64,000 nucleotides of DNA, taken from the NCBI GenBank assembly GCA_017416855.1, contig JAFQAZ010000018.1, positions 18,953 through 82,952 of the forward strand. The letters run 5' to 3'. Every line of letters begins with the position of its first letter. Position 1 is the stretch's first letter. Under the pieces are notes generated by a model, which was not told the origin of the DNA, did no database searches, and saw only the letters and a program-made list of their open reading frames with translations. The position numbers and the translations under genes are program-made. This DNA comes from Clostridia bacterium. GTDB lineage: Bacteria > Bacillota > Clostridia > UBA1381 > UBA9506. This document shows positions 1 through 9,930 of this stretch, in pieces.

Positions 1-1084
1 CAAACACTAAATCAGCGGTTTTACCCACATCAATAGAGCCGATTTCTTCGTCTAATCCAAGTGCTTTTGCGGGATTAGTTGATGCCATTTTAAAAGCCTG
101 CGCTATACCGCAGTTTGTATGCGTCATAATATTTCTGCATGCCATATCCATAGTGAGCTTACTTCCTGCAATATGCCCCTGATGGTCAAAATTAAGGTCT
201 GTAACACCGGTATATTTTTCAGGAATGGGATTTTCGTAATAGGTACAGTCCGTAATTAAAATAACCTTATCAAGTCCCTTTGTGTGCAGAAGAAGTTGTT
301 GCATTTCGGGGTGAACATGAATACCAAAGGAATCAGAAATGAGCTCAGCGTACATATCAGGTTCTTTAAAACAGTATTCATCGGGTCCAAATCCCAGGAC
401 AAAGGCTTTTTGTCTGCCTGTTGCACACATGGCGTGTGTGAGTATTTTGGGAAGACAATTTCCCATTGCTCTTATCTGCGCAGGTGTTGCTTCACTGTGG
501 CCTAAGGCAAACTTTACATTGGGGTTAACCTTTCTTGCGTATTTTGCAAATTCGTGTATTCCCGCAAGCTCAGGTGCAATAGTCCAGACATTAATGTATT
601 CACCCGCTTCGTCAACAATAGCTTTATATTCCTCTTCTTTTATGCCGTGTCTCCATGGATTGAGGTCAGCGTGAGAACCGTATTTAGGGTTGGTATAAGG
701 GCCTTCGGAATAAATGCCCTTTACGCTTTTTGCTTCACCTGAATCCATTGCTTCCTTTATGGAACGAAACGCTTTCATTAATGCATCAAAATTCATACCA
801 TACGATGGCGTTGCCAGTATTGATGTTTCTCCGTGCTTTAAAAAATATTTTGATGCCTCTATCGTATCATAGGAGGTTGAAAAACCGATGCCGTTGTGCA
901 CGTGAATATCGACGAAACCGGGGCCGACATAGGCGCCACAAGCATCTATAATTTCAGCAGAATCGGGAATTTTTATGTCTCTCTGCGCTTTTACTTCTTT
1001 AATTTTGTCGTTTTCTATTAAAATAACGCCATCCCATAAAATACCGTTTGTGAGCACTATGTTTGCATTTATTATTGCTTTCAT
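1..1084 (-). CDS. nagA: N-acetylglucosamine-6-phosphate deacetylase-like protein, 3' end outside the window
   Basis: The minus strand is open from an ATG at 1084 to the window edge. NagA removes the acetyl group of N-acetylhexosamine 6-phosphate in the cytoplasm. Translation shows the amidohydrolase signatures in order: DIHVH metal site, SEGPYTNPKYG (metal-binding Glu), LGHSEATP, LTHAMCATG, LITDC with the catalytic Asp, and GSKLTMD. It is a close paralog of the next gene, separated by about 27 bp. The usual HxFNAM substrate loop is replaced by HAMCATGR, so the exact amino sugar is uncertain. About 361 codons are visible, so probably only some 20 are missing. Family placement is firm; the substrate is an inference. 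Confidence 0.88.
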   Translation of the reverse strand, partial: MKAIINANIVLTNGILWDGVILIENDKIKEVKAQRDIKIPDSAEIIDACGAYVGPGFVDIHVHNGIGFSTSYDTIEASKYFLKHGETSILATPSYGMNFDALMKAFRSIKEAMDSGEAKSVKGIYSEGPYTNPKYGSHADLNPWRHGIKEEEYKAIVDEAGEYINVWTIAPELAGIHEFAKYARKVNPNVKFALGHSEATPAQIRAMGNCLPKILTHAMCATGRQKAFVLGFGPDEYCFKEPDMYAELISDSFGIHVHPEMQQLLLHTKGLDKVILITDCTYYENPIPEKYTGVTDLNFDHQGHIAGSKLTMDMACRNIMTHTNCGIAQAFKMASTNPAKALGLDEEIGSIDVGKTADLVF

Positions 1085-1111
1085 TTTGTTTCTCCTTATT
1101 TAGAAATTATA

Positions 1112-2254
1112 TTAGAATTTGCAGAGGTCGCCTCCAAGCATAACCTTTTGCACATTGAATTTATCATCAACAAAAACTAAATCTGCTATTTTGCCTTTTG
1201 CAATTGAGCCGATTTCTTCATCTAATCCAAGCAATTTTGCAGGATTTGTTGATGCCATCAAAAAGGCTTGGGCTATCGAGGTGTCAGTGTGAGTCATTAT
1301 GTTTCTGCACGCTACATCCATAGTCAGCTTGCTTCCGGCGATACCCCCTGTTGGTGTAAAGTTTAAATCAGTAACGTGAGAGAGGGCTTCAGGTGGCGGA
1401 TTTTTGTGAATGGTACTGTCTGTTATGAGAATAACACGATTTATGCCTTTATTTTTGATAACGAGGCGTTGTAAATCGGGATTTACATGGACAGCGCAGG
1501 AATCTGATATCAGCTCGGCATAGATATCAGGCTCTAAGAAACAGTATTCATCAGGGCCGTAGCCACGGGTTCCACCGGGTACAGGTTGTCTTCCTGTAGC
1601 ATCCATAACGTGTGTATGAACCGCTGGCTTGTATTGTCCCATAGCTCTTATTTGTGCAGGAGTTGCCTCTGAGTGCCCTACGGCGAATATTACGTTGGGA
1701 TTAACCTTTCGTGCATATTCTAAAAATCCTGTTATGCCTTCCAGTTCAGGTGCGACCATCCAGATTTTAACCACATCTCCGGTTTCATCAAGTAACGGCT
1801 TATAGTCCTTTTCGTTTACGCCGTCGCCCCAAGGGGATGATTTTGCAAATGCGCCGTATTTTGGATTTAAATATGGTCCTTCAACGTACATACCCTTTAA
1901 CTGAGGGATTTTATTTATAAGCTTTTTTACGTTTTTAATCGCCTCAATTTTATCCTGATTTCCTGAAGGTGTTGCCAAAAACGATGTCGTTCCGTGTTGT
2001 AGGAAAAAATCAGCTGCTTTTTCTGTTTCAAAGCAGGCTGCAAAGCCGTTTCCGCCGTGTACATGAATATCCACGAAACCTGGCCCAACATAAGCCCCTT
2101 GTGCATCAATCACTTCTGCGTTGTCAGGAATTTTAATGTCAATGGCACTTCCATAATTGATAATTCTGTCATTGCTGATACCAATTACGCCATCCCAAAT
2201 GATGCCATTTTCCAACACGACTTGCGCATTGCTTATGTATTTAATCTTTTCCAT
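1112..2254 (-). CDS. nagA: N-acetylglucosamine-6-phosphate deacetylase-like protein
   Basis: A complete 380-residue amidohydrolase of normal NagA length. Visible motifs are DIHVHGG (about residue 60), VEGPYLNPKYG (about 125), VGHSEATPAQ (about 193), THVMDATGR (about 215), ILITDS with the catalytic Asp (about 276) and GSKLTMD (about 310). An AAGGAGAA ribosome site precedes the ATG. It lies upstream of the window-edge nagA paralog and downstream of a metallo-hydrolase gene on the same strand, so the three probably share the promoter near 3.1 kb. The product would feed hexosamine 6-phosphate to a deaminase such as the NagB-like gene at 39.3 kb. The loop HTHVMDATGR differs from classical NagA, so an altered acyl-amino-sugar substrate is possible. 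Confidence 0.9.
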   Translation of the reverse strand: MEKIKYISNAQVVLENGIIWDGVIGISNDRIINYGSAIDIKIPDNAEVIDAQGAYVGPGFVDIHVHGGNGFAACFETEKAADFFLQHGTTSFLATPSGNQDKIEAIKNVKKLINKIPQLKGMYVEGPYLNPKYGAFAKSSPWGDGVNEKDYKPLLDETGDVVKIWMVAPELEGITGFLEYARKVNPNVIFAVGHSEATPAQIRAMGQYKPAVHTHVMDATGRQPVPGGTRGYGPDEYCFLEPDIYAELISDSCAVHVNPDLQRLVIKNKGINRVILITDSTIHKNPPPEALSHVTDLNFTPTGGIAGSKLTMDVACRNIMTHTDTSIAQAFLMASTNPAKLLGLDEEIGSIAKGKIADLVFVDDKFNVQKVMLGGDLCKF

Positions 2255-2279
2255 AAAACTTGTTCTCCTTTTAACCAGT

Positions 2280-3071
2280 TTATCTGTTTTCTGCTATCAT
2301 TTTTTTTACCATATCTTCGCACATAGATAAAAACTCAATCCATCCTTGCGGATCAATAAAAGGGTTCTCTTTTTCTATTAAGCTTCTTTTATATTTGCCT
2401 ATGGTGTCATTGTTTTCTACATGATTTCCCAAAAATACATCCACAGGCTTTGACTTCAATTTTTTTATTCCATTTAAAAACTGCTCTCTGCAATTGAGAG
2501 ATAAGCCGTTTTCTGCAAGCCATTTAAGTTTCATAGAATTAGCGCCTACGCCGCCGTGCATACCGACTTTATAAGTTTGTTGGTTTTCTTCTGTATCAAA
2601 GAAGAGAGATATTGTGCCTGGTGTGTGTCCGGGTGTTGAGAGTATCTCTATTTTTGTGTTGCCGAGTTCTACACAATCCCCATCATGTAATATTTCATCT
2701 GCATCAAAAGCCCCATGATATTCATAACCAAGTTCTCTTGCCCAGGTCAGATCTTTTTTACCGTTTACGTAATCTTCATCGCCGGCACCGATAAAGGTTT
2801 TGCCGCCATAAAGAGAAGTAAAAGCACGGGTGGCTCCGCAGTGGTCGTAATGGCCGTGCGTGTGAATAATATATTTAACATCCTTTGGATTGAATCCAAG
2901 TGTATAGATGGAGTCTATAACAAGGTATAGTCCATTTGGATAGCCTGTATCAATCAAAATGAGCCCGTCTCCTGTGTCAATTAAATGAGATGAGGCAGCA
3001 ATATAACCTACAAAATATACGTTGCCTATGATTTTAAAAGGCTTGACTTGGTTTTCCCATGGTTTGTTCAT
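2280..3071 (-). CDS. MBL-fold metallo-hydrolase, subclass B3-like
   Basis: This 263-residue protein has the metallo-beta-lactamase fold. DTGDGLILIDTGY lies near the N-terminus, the zinc motif THGHYDH is at about residue 91, STPGHTPG supplies a further His, and GNHVENND a late His. No signal peptide is seen, so it is likely cytoplasmic. The canonical bridging-Asp segment is replaced by VGMHGGVGAN, as in B3-type enzymes. It heads a minus-strand cluster with two nagA genes. A clear paralog lies at 62737-63492 and shares the N-terminal PFKIIGN..YFVG block. The family includes lactonases, thioesterases and beta-lactamases; nothing here identifies the substrate. Confidence 0.82.
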   Translation of the reverse strand: MNKPWENQVKPFKIIGNVYFVGYIAASSHLIDTGDGLILIDTGYPNGLYLVIDSIYTLGFNPKDVKYIIHTHGHYDHCGATRAFTSLYGGKTFIGAGDEDYVNGKKDLTWARELGYEYHGAFDADEILHDGDCVELGNTKIEILSTPGHTPGTISLFFDTEENQQTYKVGMHGGVGANSMKLKWLAENGLSLNCREQFLNGIKKLKSKPVDVFLGNHVENNDTIGKYKRSLIEKENPFIDPQGWIEFLSMCEDMVKKMIAENR

Positions 3072-3111
3072 GCTATCACTTCCTTTTTATTTGATGATTT
3101 AATGTAACCTC

Positions 3112-3139
3112 ATTATATCATTCATTTTGAGTTTGTCTA
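3112..3139 (-). promoter_or_regulatory. Promoter of the metallo-hydrolase/nagA cluster
   Basis: On the minus strand there is TAGACA (3139-3134), a 16-bp spacer and an extended -10 box TGATATAAT (3120-3112). It lies about 40 bp upstream of the ATG at 3071. It drives leftward transcription from the 260-bp divergent gap. Confidence 0.6.
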
Positions 3140-3212
3140 CAACTACAGCTAAATTGAAGCAAATTACGAAGCCAAAAAATCACATTTAGAACTATTCAAA
3201 AATTAAACGGGT

Positions 3213-3221
3213 TGCTATAAT
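3213..3221 (+). promoter_or_regulatory. Extended -10 promoter of the glycan locus
   Basis: TGCTATAAT is an exact extended -10 element about 110 bp upstream of the TTG start at 3332. No good -35 box lies 17 bp upstream, which would suit an activator-dependent promoter. The rest of the gap (3072-3331) shows no other gene. Confidence 0.5.
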
Positions 3222-3331
3222 AATGATAGTATGGTGGATACATTTTTCTTAAAAAGACTGGAACATCTAATCCGAGAGTTTTCTATTGTTTTATTGTTTT
3301 TACTATAGTGTGACCAAAGGAGTTGTTTGAT

Positions 3332-6300
3332 TTGAAGCGAAACAAATTTATCTTGATTTTTACACTATGTCTTATAAGCATCATTAGTCCGGTTTTCAAT
3401 GGGTTCTCGATGGAAATGCCACAACTTGTAGCGAGTCAGTCAAATTTAGAGAACATTCCTGTAGCACAGAAAATTCTTGCTAATGATGATTATATCTTTG
3501 TGGCTGCCAGGAATGTGTTAGTAGATAAAGAAAGTTCATATTCAAATGCAACTGAGATTCAAATCTATGATGTTAATGATGTAAGCACCCCTTTAACGAC
3601 CATATATAAATGGCCGTTTAAAGATAGTGGATATGGCAGACAACCTATACAGAATATGATTCTTACAGAGGATAAGCACCTGATCGTTAATTTTAATGCG
3701 ACACCAAGCATTGGTGGTGGAGACCGAGTCATTAGTGTATATGATGTATCGGAGATTGCAAGCGGTCAGAATATGGAGGAAACAGCGACGTCCGGCAAGC
3801 CGGCGAATGCAGCGGTTATGACAGAGGGTTCAGGCTATCTGTTTGTTTCTGTAAGAGATAATACGAGCACGACACACGCTGATGAAAATTGTATTCATAT
3901 TTATGATATTAACGAGTTTGATAATCCTGACGCGTCCGGAATGGCTGAACCCATAGCGAGAGTAGACGGATTTGCTCCGGAAGGCTTTTGGGTAAGCGGC
4001 GGTTACTTGTTTACAAGAAATTCTGACAAAACTATTGTCAATATATATAAAGTCAGTGATTTAATCGAAAGTCAGAGTGCAACAAGTGCGTTGGTCAGAG
4101 AAAACTTTTCCGTTGCAGAGGGATATCCGATTTCTTCTATCGTATCCAATGAAAAGCATCTGTTTATATCAATCGATAAGTACGATGTCGGAGGCGTGTA
4201 TATTTATAATCTGTCTGATATAGAGGGGGAAGAGGAGCTTACATATAAAGCCCTTTATAGACCCGGTGCGCAGATAACAACCCTTTTAGTTAATGGGAAT
4301 ATGCTGTTTGTATCTGCCAAAGGCAGAAAGGATGTAAGAATAGTAGATGTTTCTGATGTTTCCAATATCCAGGAGCTATATGAAATAGATGTTTGTAAGG
4401 AAAATGCGTATGGCTATGACTTTTGCCTTAACAATAATAAACTGTATGTTTGCGACCGCACGTCAGGGGTAAATGTTTATAACTTACATAAAACAAACTT
4501 TATAGATGTTGGTGTTTATAAAGGCAATGTAAATCTTGGCAGACTTTCAAACGGTAACATAAGAGCACAGATATCGGTTGATAATTATTTTGATAAAGAT
4601 AAAGTTTCCGGCAAGCTGGTTATAGCTGAATACAAAGACGGACGTCTTGGACAGATGAAAATTCAAGATATTGATGTGATGGCTGGTTATGGCACCAAAA
4701 CAATATCTACAGAAGATATCTGTATTGAAAATAGTGACGAAAGTTATGTCAAAGTATTTTTTCTTAATGGGTTTGATACCCTGATTCCTCTTACGAAAGC
4801 TCTTGAAGTAAAGAATATTACGACAAGTATCCCAAAGGCTTTTTATGTTGATTCGTTAACAGGAAATGATGAAAATAGCGGAACAGAGTCAGCCCCCTTT
4901 AAAACAATAAAAAGGGCACAGGAGGAAGTAAGAAAGTATAACAGACTTATGTCCTCTGATATGTATGTCTATTTAAAAGGTGGGACTTATTATATAGACG
5001 AAACATTAGAGTTTACAGATGCAGACAACGGATTTAACGGTTTTAATGTTATCTATCAGGCGGCAGAAGGCGAAAAGGTATCTATCAGCGGCGGCATAGA
5101 AATTAAAAACTGGGAGCTTCATGATAAAGAAAAGAATATTTTTAAAGCAAAGGCTCAGGGGGCAGATAACCGACATTTATTTGTTAATGGAAAGAGAGCA
5201 GTTCGTGCAAGAAGTGAGGGCGATGTTAAAGACTTTGTAAATGATCGGAAAAATGATGATGATGCCGTTGGCTTTACTTGTTCTAATATGGAATTTTTAC
5301 AGTATGCCGATATAACAAATGTTGAATTTGTTTTTAAAGAGAATTGGTATTCAAGACGTTCACATCCTTTAGAAATTACCAAAATAGATGATGACACGGT
5401 TGAGCTTACAATGAGAAACTGGAAGAGTGTTAATGCCAATGAAAGCGGCATGCCTAAAAGTGTATATTATTATGAAAATGCATATGAACTTTTAGATGAA
5501 GAGGGAGAATTCTACGTAGATAAAACCAAAGATATTGTTTACTATCGGCCGGTAAGCGGTGAGGATATCCATTCATCAGCTATAATCGCACCTAAACTGG
5601 AGACGATTTTACAGGTTCGTGGCAGCAGTGTTATACGCCCTGCAAACAATATTAAATTTATTGGCATTGAGTTTAAGGATACCACATGGCTTTCACCTAA
5701 CGAAAATGACTTTTTGGACAGCCAGAACTTATATCCCGAAATGCCGGCATCTGCAGTGTATATCGAAAATGCACATGACATAAGGATGGAAAAATGTATT
5801 ATCAAAAACTGTGGTGGCGATGGACTGGCTACGGCAAGGACAGTTCAGAATTGTGCATTTATCGGAAATAAGATTTATGATATTTCAGCTCGCGGTATGC
5901 ATATAGGCGACTGGAACGGTCCTGAAGATTCTAATAATCCCCTTGAAATCGCCAGCGGATTTACTGTGAAAAATAATTATATACATTCCGTTGGTGAGGA
6001 ATATTATGCTTCTCCGGGATTATCGGGCGTGTGGATAGCAGATACGGAGATCAGTCATAACGAGATATTTGATGTACCGTATAGCGGCATGCATATTGGC
6101 TGGGGATGGAACGATCATGAAAAAACCTCTTTGAAGAATCTGCTGATTGAGCATAATTACATTCACGATGTTATGCATACCTGTATAGATGGCGGAGCCA
6201 TATACTTCCTTGGGGCTAACAGAGCCACCGTGGAGAATATGAATGTTGTAAGAAACAATTATTTTAAAAACACGGGCATGGGAACTATGGGTGTTGTATA

Positions 6301-8176
6301 TTGCGATAGCGGTGCGGTCAATTACAATATTTCACAAAATGTAATGGATAATCATGAGAGTGTTTGGAATGGAAATTATGGCATTACAGGCGAAGGCAAT
6401 GTATATAGCGGAAATTACACCACGACAGATACCTTCAGAGCCTCACCGTTAAATTCTGTGGTGCCGACAGATACAAAGGTATATCCCAGAGCGAATTGGC
6501 CTGATGAAGCATTACAGATTGTTAATAATGCCGGGCTCCAAGAGGAGTATCGATATTTGTCAGATAGCTCAACGCAATTTAAACTAAAAAAGAATATGGC
6601 AATAGACGGTGTTTCCATGCTTATGCGTGCAAATGCTGACTATGCTTTTATCAAAACAAGTGATACAGATGTAAGTGTCTACGGAGTAAGCGATTTAGAA
6701 ACCATAACAAAAATTGCGACTATCAGTGAGCAAGAAGAAGTAAATAATGGAGGATATACGGTTAAATCCTTGGAGCTTACTGAAAAACATCTGATAATAC
6801 ATTTCAGTGGAACTGCTTCTGACAAAATTGTTGCCTATGATATATCTGCACCAGAAGCAGGAATAACAAAAACGGATGAAATTTCTTTAAATAATAATTT
6901 TGTTATGCTTTTAAATGATCATTATTTGATGGCAGCTTACGAACAGGATCGGATAGAGTTCTATGATATTAAAAACATTGATCAAAATGGGTTTGTTTTA
7001 GAGACAACAGCGGATTTTGATTGCGAAACCGAGATGTATGTTGATAATGAGTATCTGTATGTACGTCGTAGCAATGCAATCGCCGTCTACGACTTAGAAG
7101 GTACAGCATTGAGCTTTAAAGGGGCTTGCCCCATAACTGATGCCGGCGTAAACTCTATTGTCAGACATGGAGAATATATTTATGTTACAACAAATCTTCC
7201 TACAGGGGACAGAAATTATATATATTCCTATCATATCAACAATCTGCGTTCTGATGATGCTGACGGCAGCGATATGCAGCCATTAGAGAGTCAGGCACCG
7301 GTAAAGAATTATGAAATTGTTGAAGAGTTACAAAAAAGCAGAGTGGTTACCCAGGCTCAAAATGACAAGTATCTCTTTAAAATCAGAGAAGACGATGGGA
7401 CTTGCATTGATATTTATAGCGTGACAAATACTGCTGAGAAGCTTACAACAATTCAATATCATATGGGTTATGAACTAGCAAATCCATATTATACGTTTGG
7501 TTCCCTTTGTCTTAAAGATGACAGGCTGGTTGTGGTTTGTAACAGAACCAAAGGAAATGGTAATCCAAGAGTAGCGGTATATGATGTAAGTCATGTTACC
7601 TCAGGAGCTACGCTGGAGCCATTGGGTTCAATTAGCATATATAGAAAGGATAATGGGATTGTATTTAAAAATGATAACTATGTATTTTTAAATGATCAAA
7701 CCTTATCTACACTTTATATCTGCACATTAGATTCAAAACAGAGTCCGATTCTGAGAGTTGCGACGCTTATTACAGATTCTAACAATATGTATGCAGATAA
7801 TAATTTCCTATATGTACACAATGAAGAAGAAGGGGTCATAGATATTTATTCTTTAGCAGGCATCTCTGATGGTTCTTTTGGTCCGATGCATATAATAGGA
7901 AGCATTCCTGACGACAAACAAGGATTAGATGAAATCTCACAATCCTCAACATATCCTGCAACAACCTTGTGTCGGTCAGAAAGTTATTTATTCTCGGTTA
8001 ATGAGGACTTAGGGTTTATCAATGTTTTAGACATAAGCAATCCGACAAAGGTCAAGAGCGCATTTACACTTCCGTTATATGAAGATAAGACTGCAGCAGG
8101 TGTGTACGTAAGTGGGAACAGAGTTTATGTTTTGGAAGAGAACAAAAGAATGTTGATTTATGAAAAAAATAAGTAA
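3332..8176 (+). CDS. Giant exported protein: propeller, GH141-like beta-helix, propeller
   Basis: The start is TTG at 3332, nine bases after AAAGGAG (3316-3322); the alternative TTG at 3323 touches that site. A hydrophobic signal peptide comes first. Residues ~35-395 hold repeats of the form LFVS...IYDVS typical of LVIVD-type beta-propellers. Residues ~400-500 form a beta-sandwich ending in a KVFFLNG motif. Residues ~505-1060 match right-handed beta-helix proteins like GH141 (FYVDSLTGNDENSGT, APFKTIKRAQ, VIYQAAEGEKVSISGG, LFVNGKRAVRARS). Residues ~1090-1614 hold a second propeller. GH141 includes an alpha-L-fucosidase and a xylanase, so the polysaccharide target is uncertain. No wall anchor is visible; it may be retained through partners encoded just downstream. 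Confidence 0.82.
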   Translation: MKRNKFILIFTLCLISIISPVFNGFSMEMPQLVASQSNLENIPVAQKILANDDYIFVAARNVLVDKESSYSNATEIQIYDVNDVSTPLTTIYKWPFKDSGYGRQPIQNMILTEDKHLIVNFNATPSIGGGDRVISVYDVSEIASGQNMEETATSGKPANAAVMTEGSGYLFVSVRDNTSTTHADENCIHIYDINEFDNPDASGMAEPIARVDGFAPEGFWVSGGYLFTRNSDKTIVNIYKVSDLIESQSATSALVRENFSVAEGYPISSIVSNEKHLFISIDKYDVGGVYIYNLSDIEGEEELTYKALYRPGAQITTLLVNGNMLFVSAKGRKDVRIVDVSDVSNIQELYEIDVCKENAYGYDFCLNNNKLYVCDRTSGVNVYNLHKTNFIDVGVYKGNVNLGRLSNGNIRAQISVDNYFDKDKVSGKLVIAEYKDGRLGQMKIQDIDVMAGYGTKTISTEDICIENSDESYVKVFFLNGFDTLIPLTKALEVKNITTSIPKAFYVDSLTGNDENSGTESAPFKTIKRAQEEVRKYNRLMSSDMYVYLKGGTYYIDETLEFTDADNGFNGFNVIYQAAEGEKVSISGGIEIKNWELHDKEKNIFKAKAQGADNRHLFVNGKRAVRARSEGDVKDFVNDRKNDDDAVGFTCSNMEFLQYADITNVEFVFKENWYSRRSHPLEITKIDDDTVELTMRNWKSVNANESGMPKSVYYYENAYELLDEEGEFYVDKTKDIVYYRPVSGEDIHSSAIIAPKLETILQVRGSSVIRPANNIKFIGIEFKDTTWLSPNENDFLDSQNLYPEMPASAVYIENAHDIRMEKCIIKNCGGDGLATARTVQNCAFIGNKIYDISARGMHIGDWNGPEDSNNPLEIASGFTVKNNYIHSVGEEYYASPGLSGVWIADTEISHNEIFDVPYSGMHIGWGWNDHEKTSLKNLLIEHNYIHDVMHTCIDGGAIYFLGANRATVENMNVVRNNYFKNTGMGTMGVVYCDSGAVNYNISQNVMDNHESVWNGNYGITGEGNVYSGNYTTTDTFRASPLNSVVPTDTKVYPRANWPDEALQIVNNAGLQEEYRYLSDSSTQFKLKKNMAIDGVSMLMRANADYAFIKTSDTDVSVYGVSDLETITKIATISEQEEVNNGGYTVKSLELTEKHLIIHFSGTASDKIVAYDISAPEAGITKTDEISLNNNFVMLLNDHYLMAAYEQDRIEFYDIKNIDQNGFVLETTADFDCETEMYVDNEYLYVRRSNAIAVYDLEGTALSFKGACPITDAGVNSIVRHGEYIYVTTNLPTGDRNYIYSYHINNLRSDDADGSDMQPLESQAPVKNYEIVEELQKSRVVTQAQNDKYLFKIREDDGTCIDIYSVTNTAEKLTTIQYHMGYELANPYYTFGSLCLKDDRLVVVCNRTKGNGNPRVAVYDVSHVTSGATLEPLGSISIYRKDNGIVFKNDNYVFLNDQTLSTLYICTLDSKQSPILRVATLITDSNNMYADNNFLYVHNEEEGVIDIYSLAGISDGSFGPMHIIGSIPDDKQGLDEISQSSTYPATTLCRSESYLFSVNEDLGFINVLDISNPTKVKSAFTLPLYEDKTAAGVYVSGNRVYVLEENKRMLIYEKNK

Positions 8177-8240
8177 GTACAACATAAGAGATTTGATTTA
8201 AATAATCGAATTTGCAATTATTTATATGGGAGGGTTATTC

Positions 8241-9911
8241 ATGTTAAAAAGAATTACTAGTGTTATGGTTACCGTGTTTATTTTGGTTATGTGTGCCACT
8301 TGTGTCACGGCAAGCCCAGCACCGACGTTGAATCTCAAAGGCACTACGCCCAGTGCAGTAACGCCGGGGACATCGGCCATTGGTATGTGTGCAAGCAGCA
8401 AATATGCATTTGTTAACTATAAAGAATGGATTGAGGTGTTTGATATTGAAACAAATCCCTATAGTCCTTCTTACTTAACAAAGATTGTGGTTTCCTATGA
8501 CGATGCAGGAACTAAGCCGATGTATATGGGAGACATACGGATAAGAGACAATTATTTGTTTGTTGCGGCATACAGCAAAAATGCCAATACGGTTAATTGC
8601 AAATATATTGCTGTTTATGATGTAAGTAGTATTTCGAAAAACGAAAATTTGTTGCCTGTGGCAACGACAAGTAAATCTATGGATTCAGCTACAAAGCAAG
8701 AGACGGCAGTTCTTGGAACAGCAGGCCATGAATTTAATCTAATTGTAGGTGAAGAAAAGGCCGTCGCTTTGTCAGCAACTTCTGGTTTATACTGGTTTGA
8801 TGTGAGCGATGAAGCGATAGCTGAGGCAAAAGTTAATGGTACATATCTTCCCAGAACAAAGGCTGTTACTGAGGCAGATGCACTTGTAAATAAAAGAACA
8901 GAAGCAAATGTGGTTGGCAGATATTCTGTTGGCTGTATAGATGGTGACTACTTGTACTACACCGCTTATAACAGCACCAAATATCTGGAATTATTTATTG
9001 CAGACACTTCAAACGACGGTTTTGAGGTTATAGGAACATATCCGATATATTCTTCTGAAACAGCGGCAAATTATTATACAGAGGGTTTGGATATGCATGT
9101 GGCTAACAACTATATATATTTGTGCTCGCATTTGCCGGGTAACAGAAATACGATCACATTAGACGGAACCACACCACAGACAGCAAACGGCGTGTATATT
9201 TTAGACGTAACTGATACAAAAGCAACCGGAACTCAAGCGAATCCGGTTGCACCCAACCTTGTAACACTGACAACTCCCAGCGGTTCGGGATTAACTAATG
9301 GCAATTCTCAGATTGGCGGCGTTGCACTTGATGGAGATTATATGTATGTTTGGGGTACGGGAAGTAAATTTCAGAGAATATATATGTATGATATATCAAA
9401 CCGACAAAGCCCCGAGTGTATAGCGCAGACAGGGCAGCTTGCAACAACGGGTGCAAGGGGTGATTGTCTTCACTCTATTAGTGTAAAGGATAATGTTATT
9501 TATTCTTGCGCTACAACAAACGGTTTAGTTGTACATAGCTTGTCAGATTGTGTCATTGATGGAATCACCATAAAAAACGAAGCCGGAAACGAAGTGACAA
9601 ATCTTGAACAAGGAACGCTTACAGTTAATATGACGGCTACCAGTTATGCCTCTGAACCTAAAGAAGTTAGCATTCTTTTGGCTTTGTATAATAATGATGA
9701 ACTTGAAGATATTGCTATTTCTACACAAGAACTTCCTGCTAATCTGAGTACACCGATTAGTGGATCTATTAATGTTCCGGCGGTAGCTGGCTATAGATTA
9801 AAGGTTATGGTTTGGGATAGTTTGGATGGTATGAATATAAAAAGTGTAACCTGGGACGGTGATACGGCTATTTCAACTGGCGTTGAATTGGTAGAAGCAT
9901 CTAACCAGTAG
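8241..9911 (+). CDS. Exported LVIVD-type beta-propeller protein with C-terminal beta-sandwich
   Basis: The start is the ATG at 8241, six bases after GGGAGGG; the upstream ATG at 8226 overlaps that site. A signal peptide (MLKRITSVMVTV... to about TASP) is followed by about 430 residues of repeats such as KYAFVNYKEWIEVFDI, DYMYVWGTG and YMYDISNRQSPE. The C-terminal ~110 residues form an Ig-like sheet ending in LKVMVWDSLDGMNIK. It is paralogous to 20890-22494 and to the propeller-sandwich half of 3332-8176. No catalytic motif or SLH repeat is seen. A role in glycan or protein binding at the surface is an inference from its place between large surface proteins. Confidence 0.75.
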   Translation: MLKRITSVMVTVFILVMCATCVTASPAPTLNLKGTTPSAVTPGTSAIGMCASSKYAFVNYKEWIEVFDIETNPYSPSYLTKIVVSYDDAGTKPMYMGDIRIRDNYLFVAAYSKNANTVNCKYIAVYDVSSISKNENLLPVATTSKSMDSATKQETAVLGTAGHEFNLIVGEEKAVALSATSGLYWFDVSDEAIAEAKVNGTYLPRTKAVTEADALVNKRTEANVVGRYSVGCIDGDYLYYTAYNSTKYLELFIADTSNDGFEVIGTYPIYSSETAANYYTEGLDMHVANNYIYLCSHLPGNRNTITLDGTTPQTANGVYILDVTDTKATGTQANPVAPNLVTLTTPSGSGLTNGNSQIGGVALDGDYMYVWGTGSKFQRIYMYDISNRQSPECIAQTGQLATTGARGDCLHSISVKDNVIYSCATTNGLVVHSLSDCVIDGITIKNEAGNEVTNLEQGTLTVNMTATSYASEPKEVSILLALYNNDELEDIAISTQELPANLSTPISGSINVPAVAGYRLKVMVWDSLDGMNIKSVTWDGDTAISTGVELVEASNQ

Positions 9912-9930
9912 AGAAGGGAGGCAGTCAGCT

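Noticed and set aside
3323..3331. TTG at 3323 as start of the giant protein
   Set aside because: It directly abuts the AAAGGAG site; the TTG at 3332 has proper spacing.
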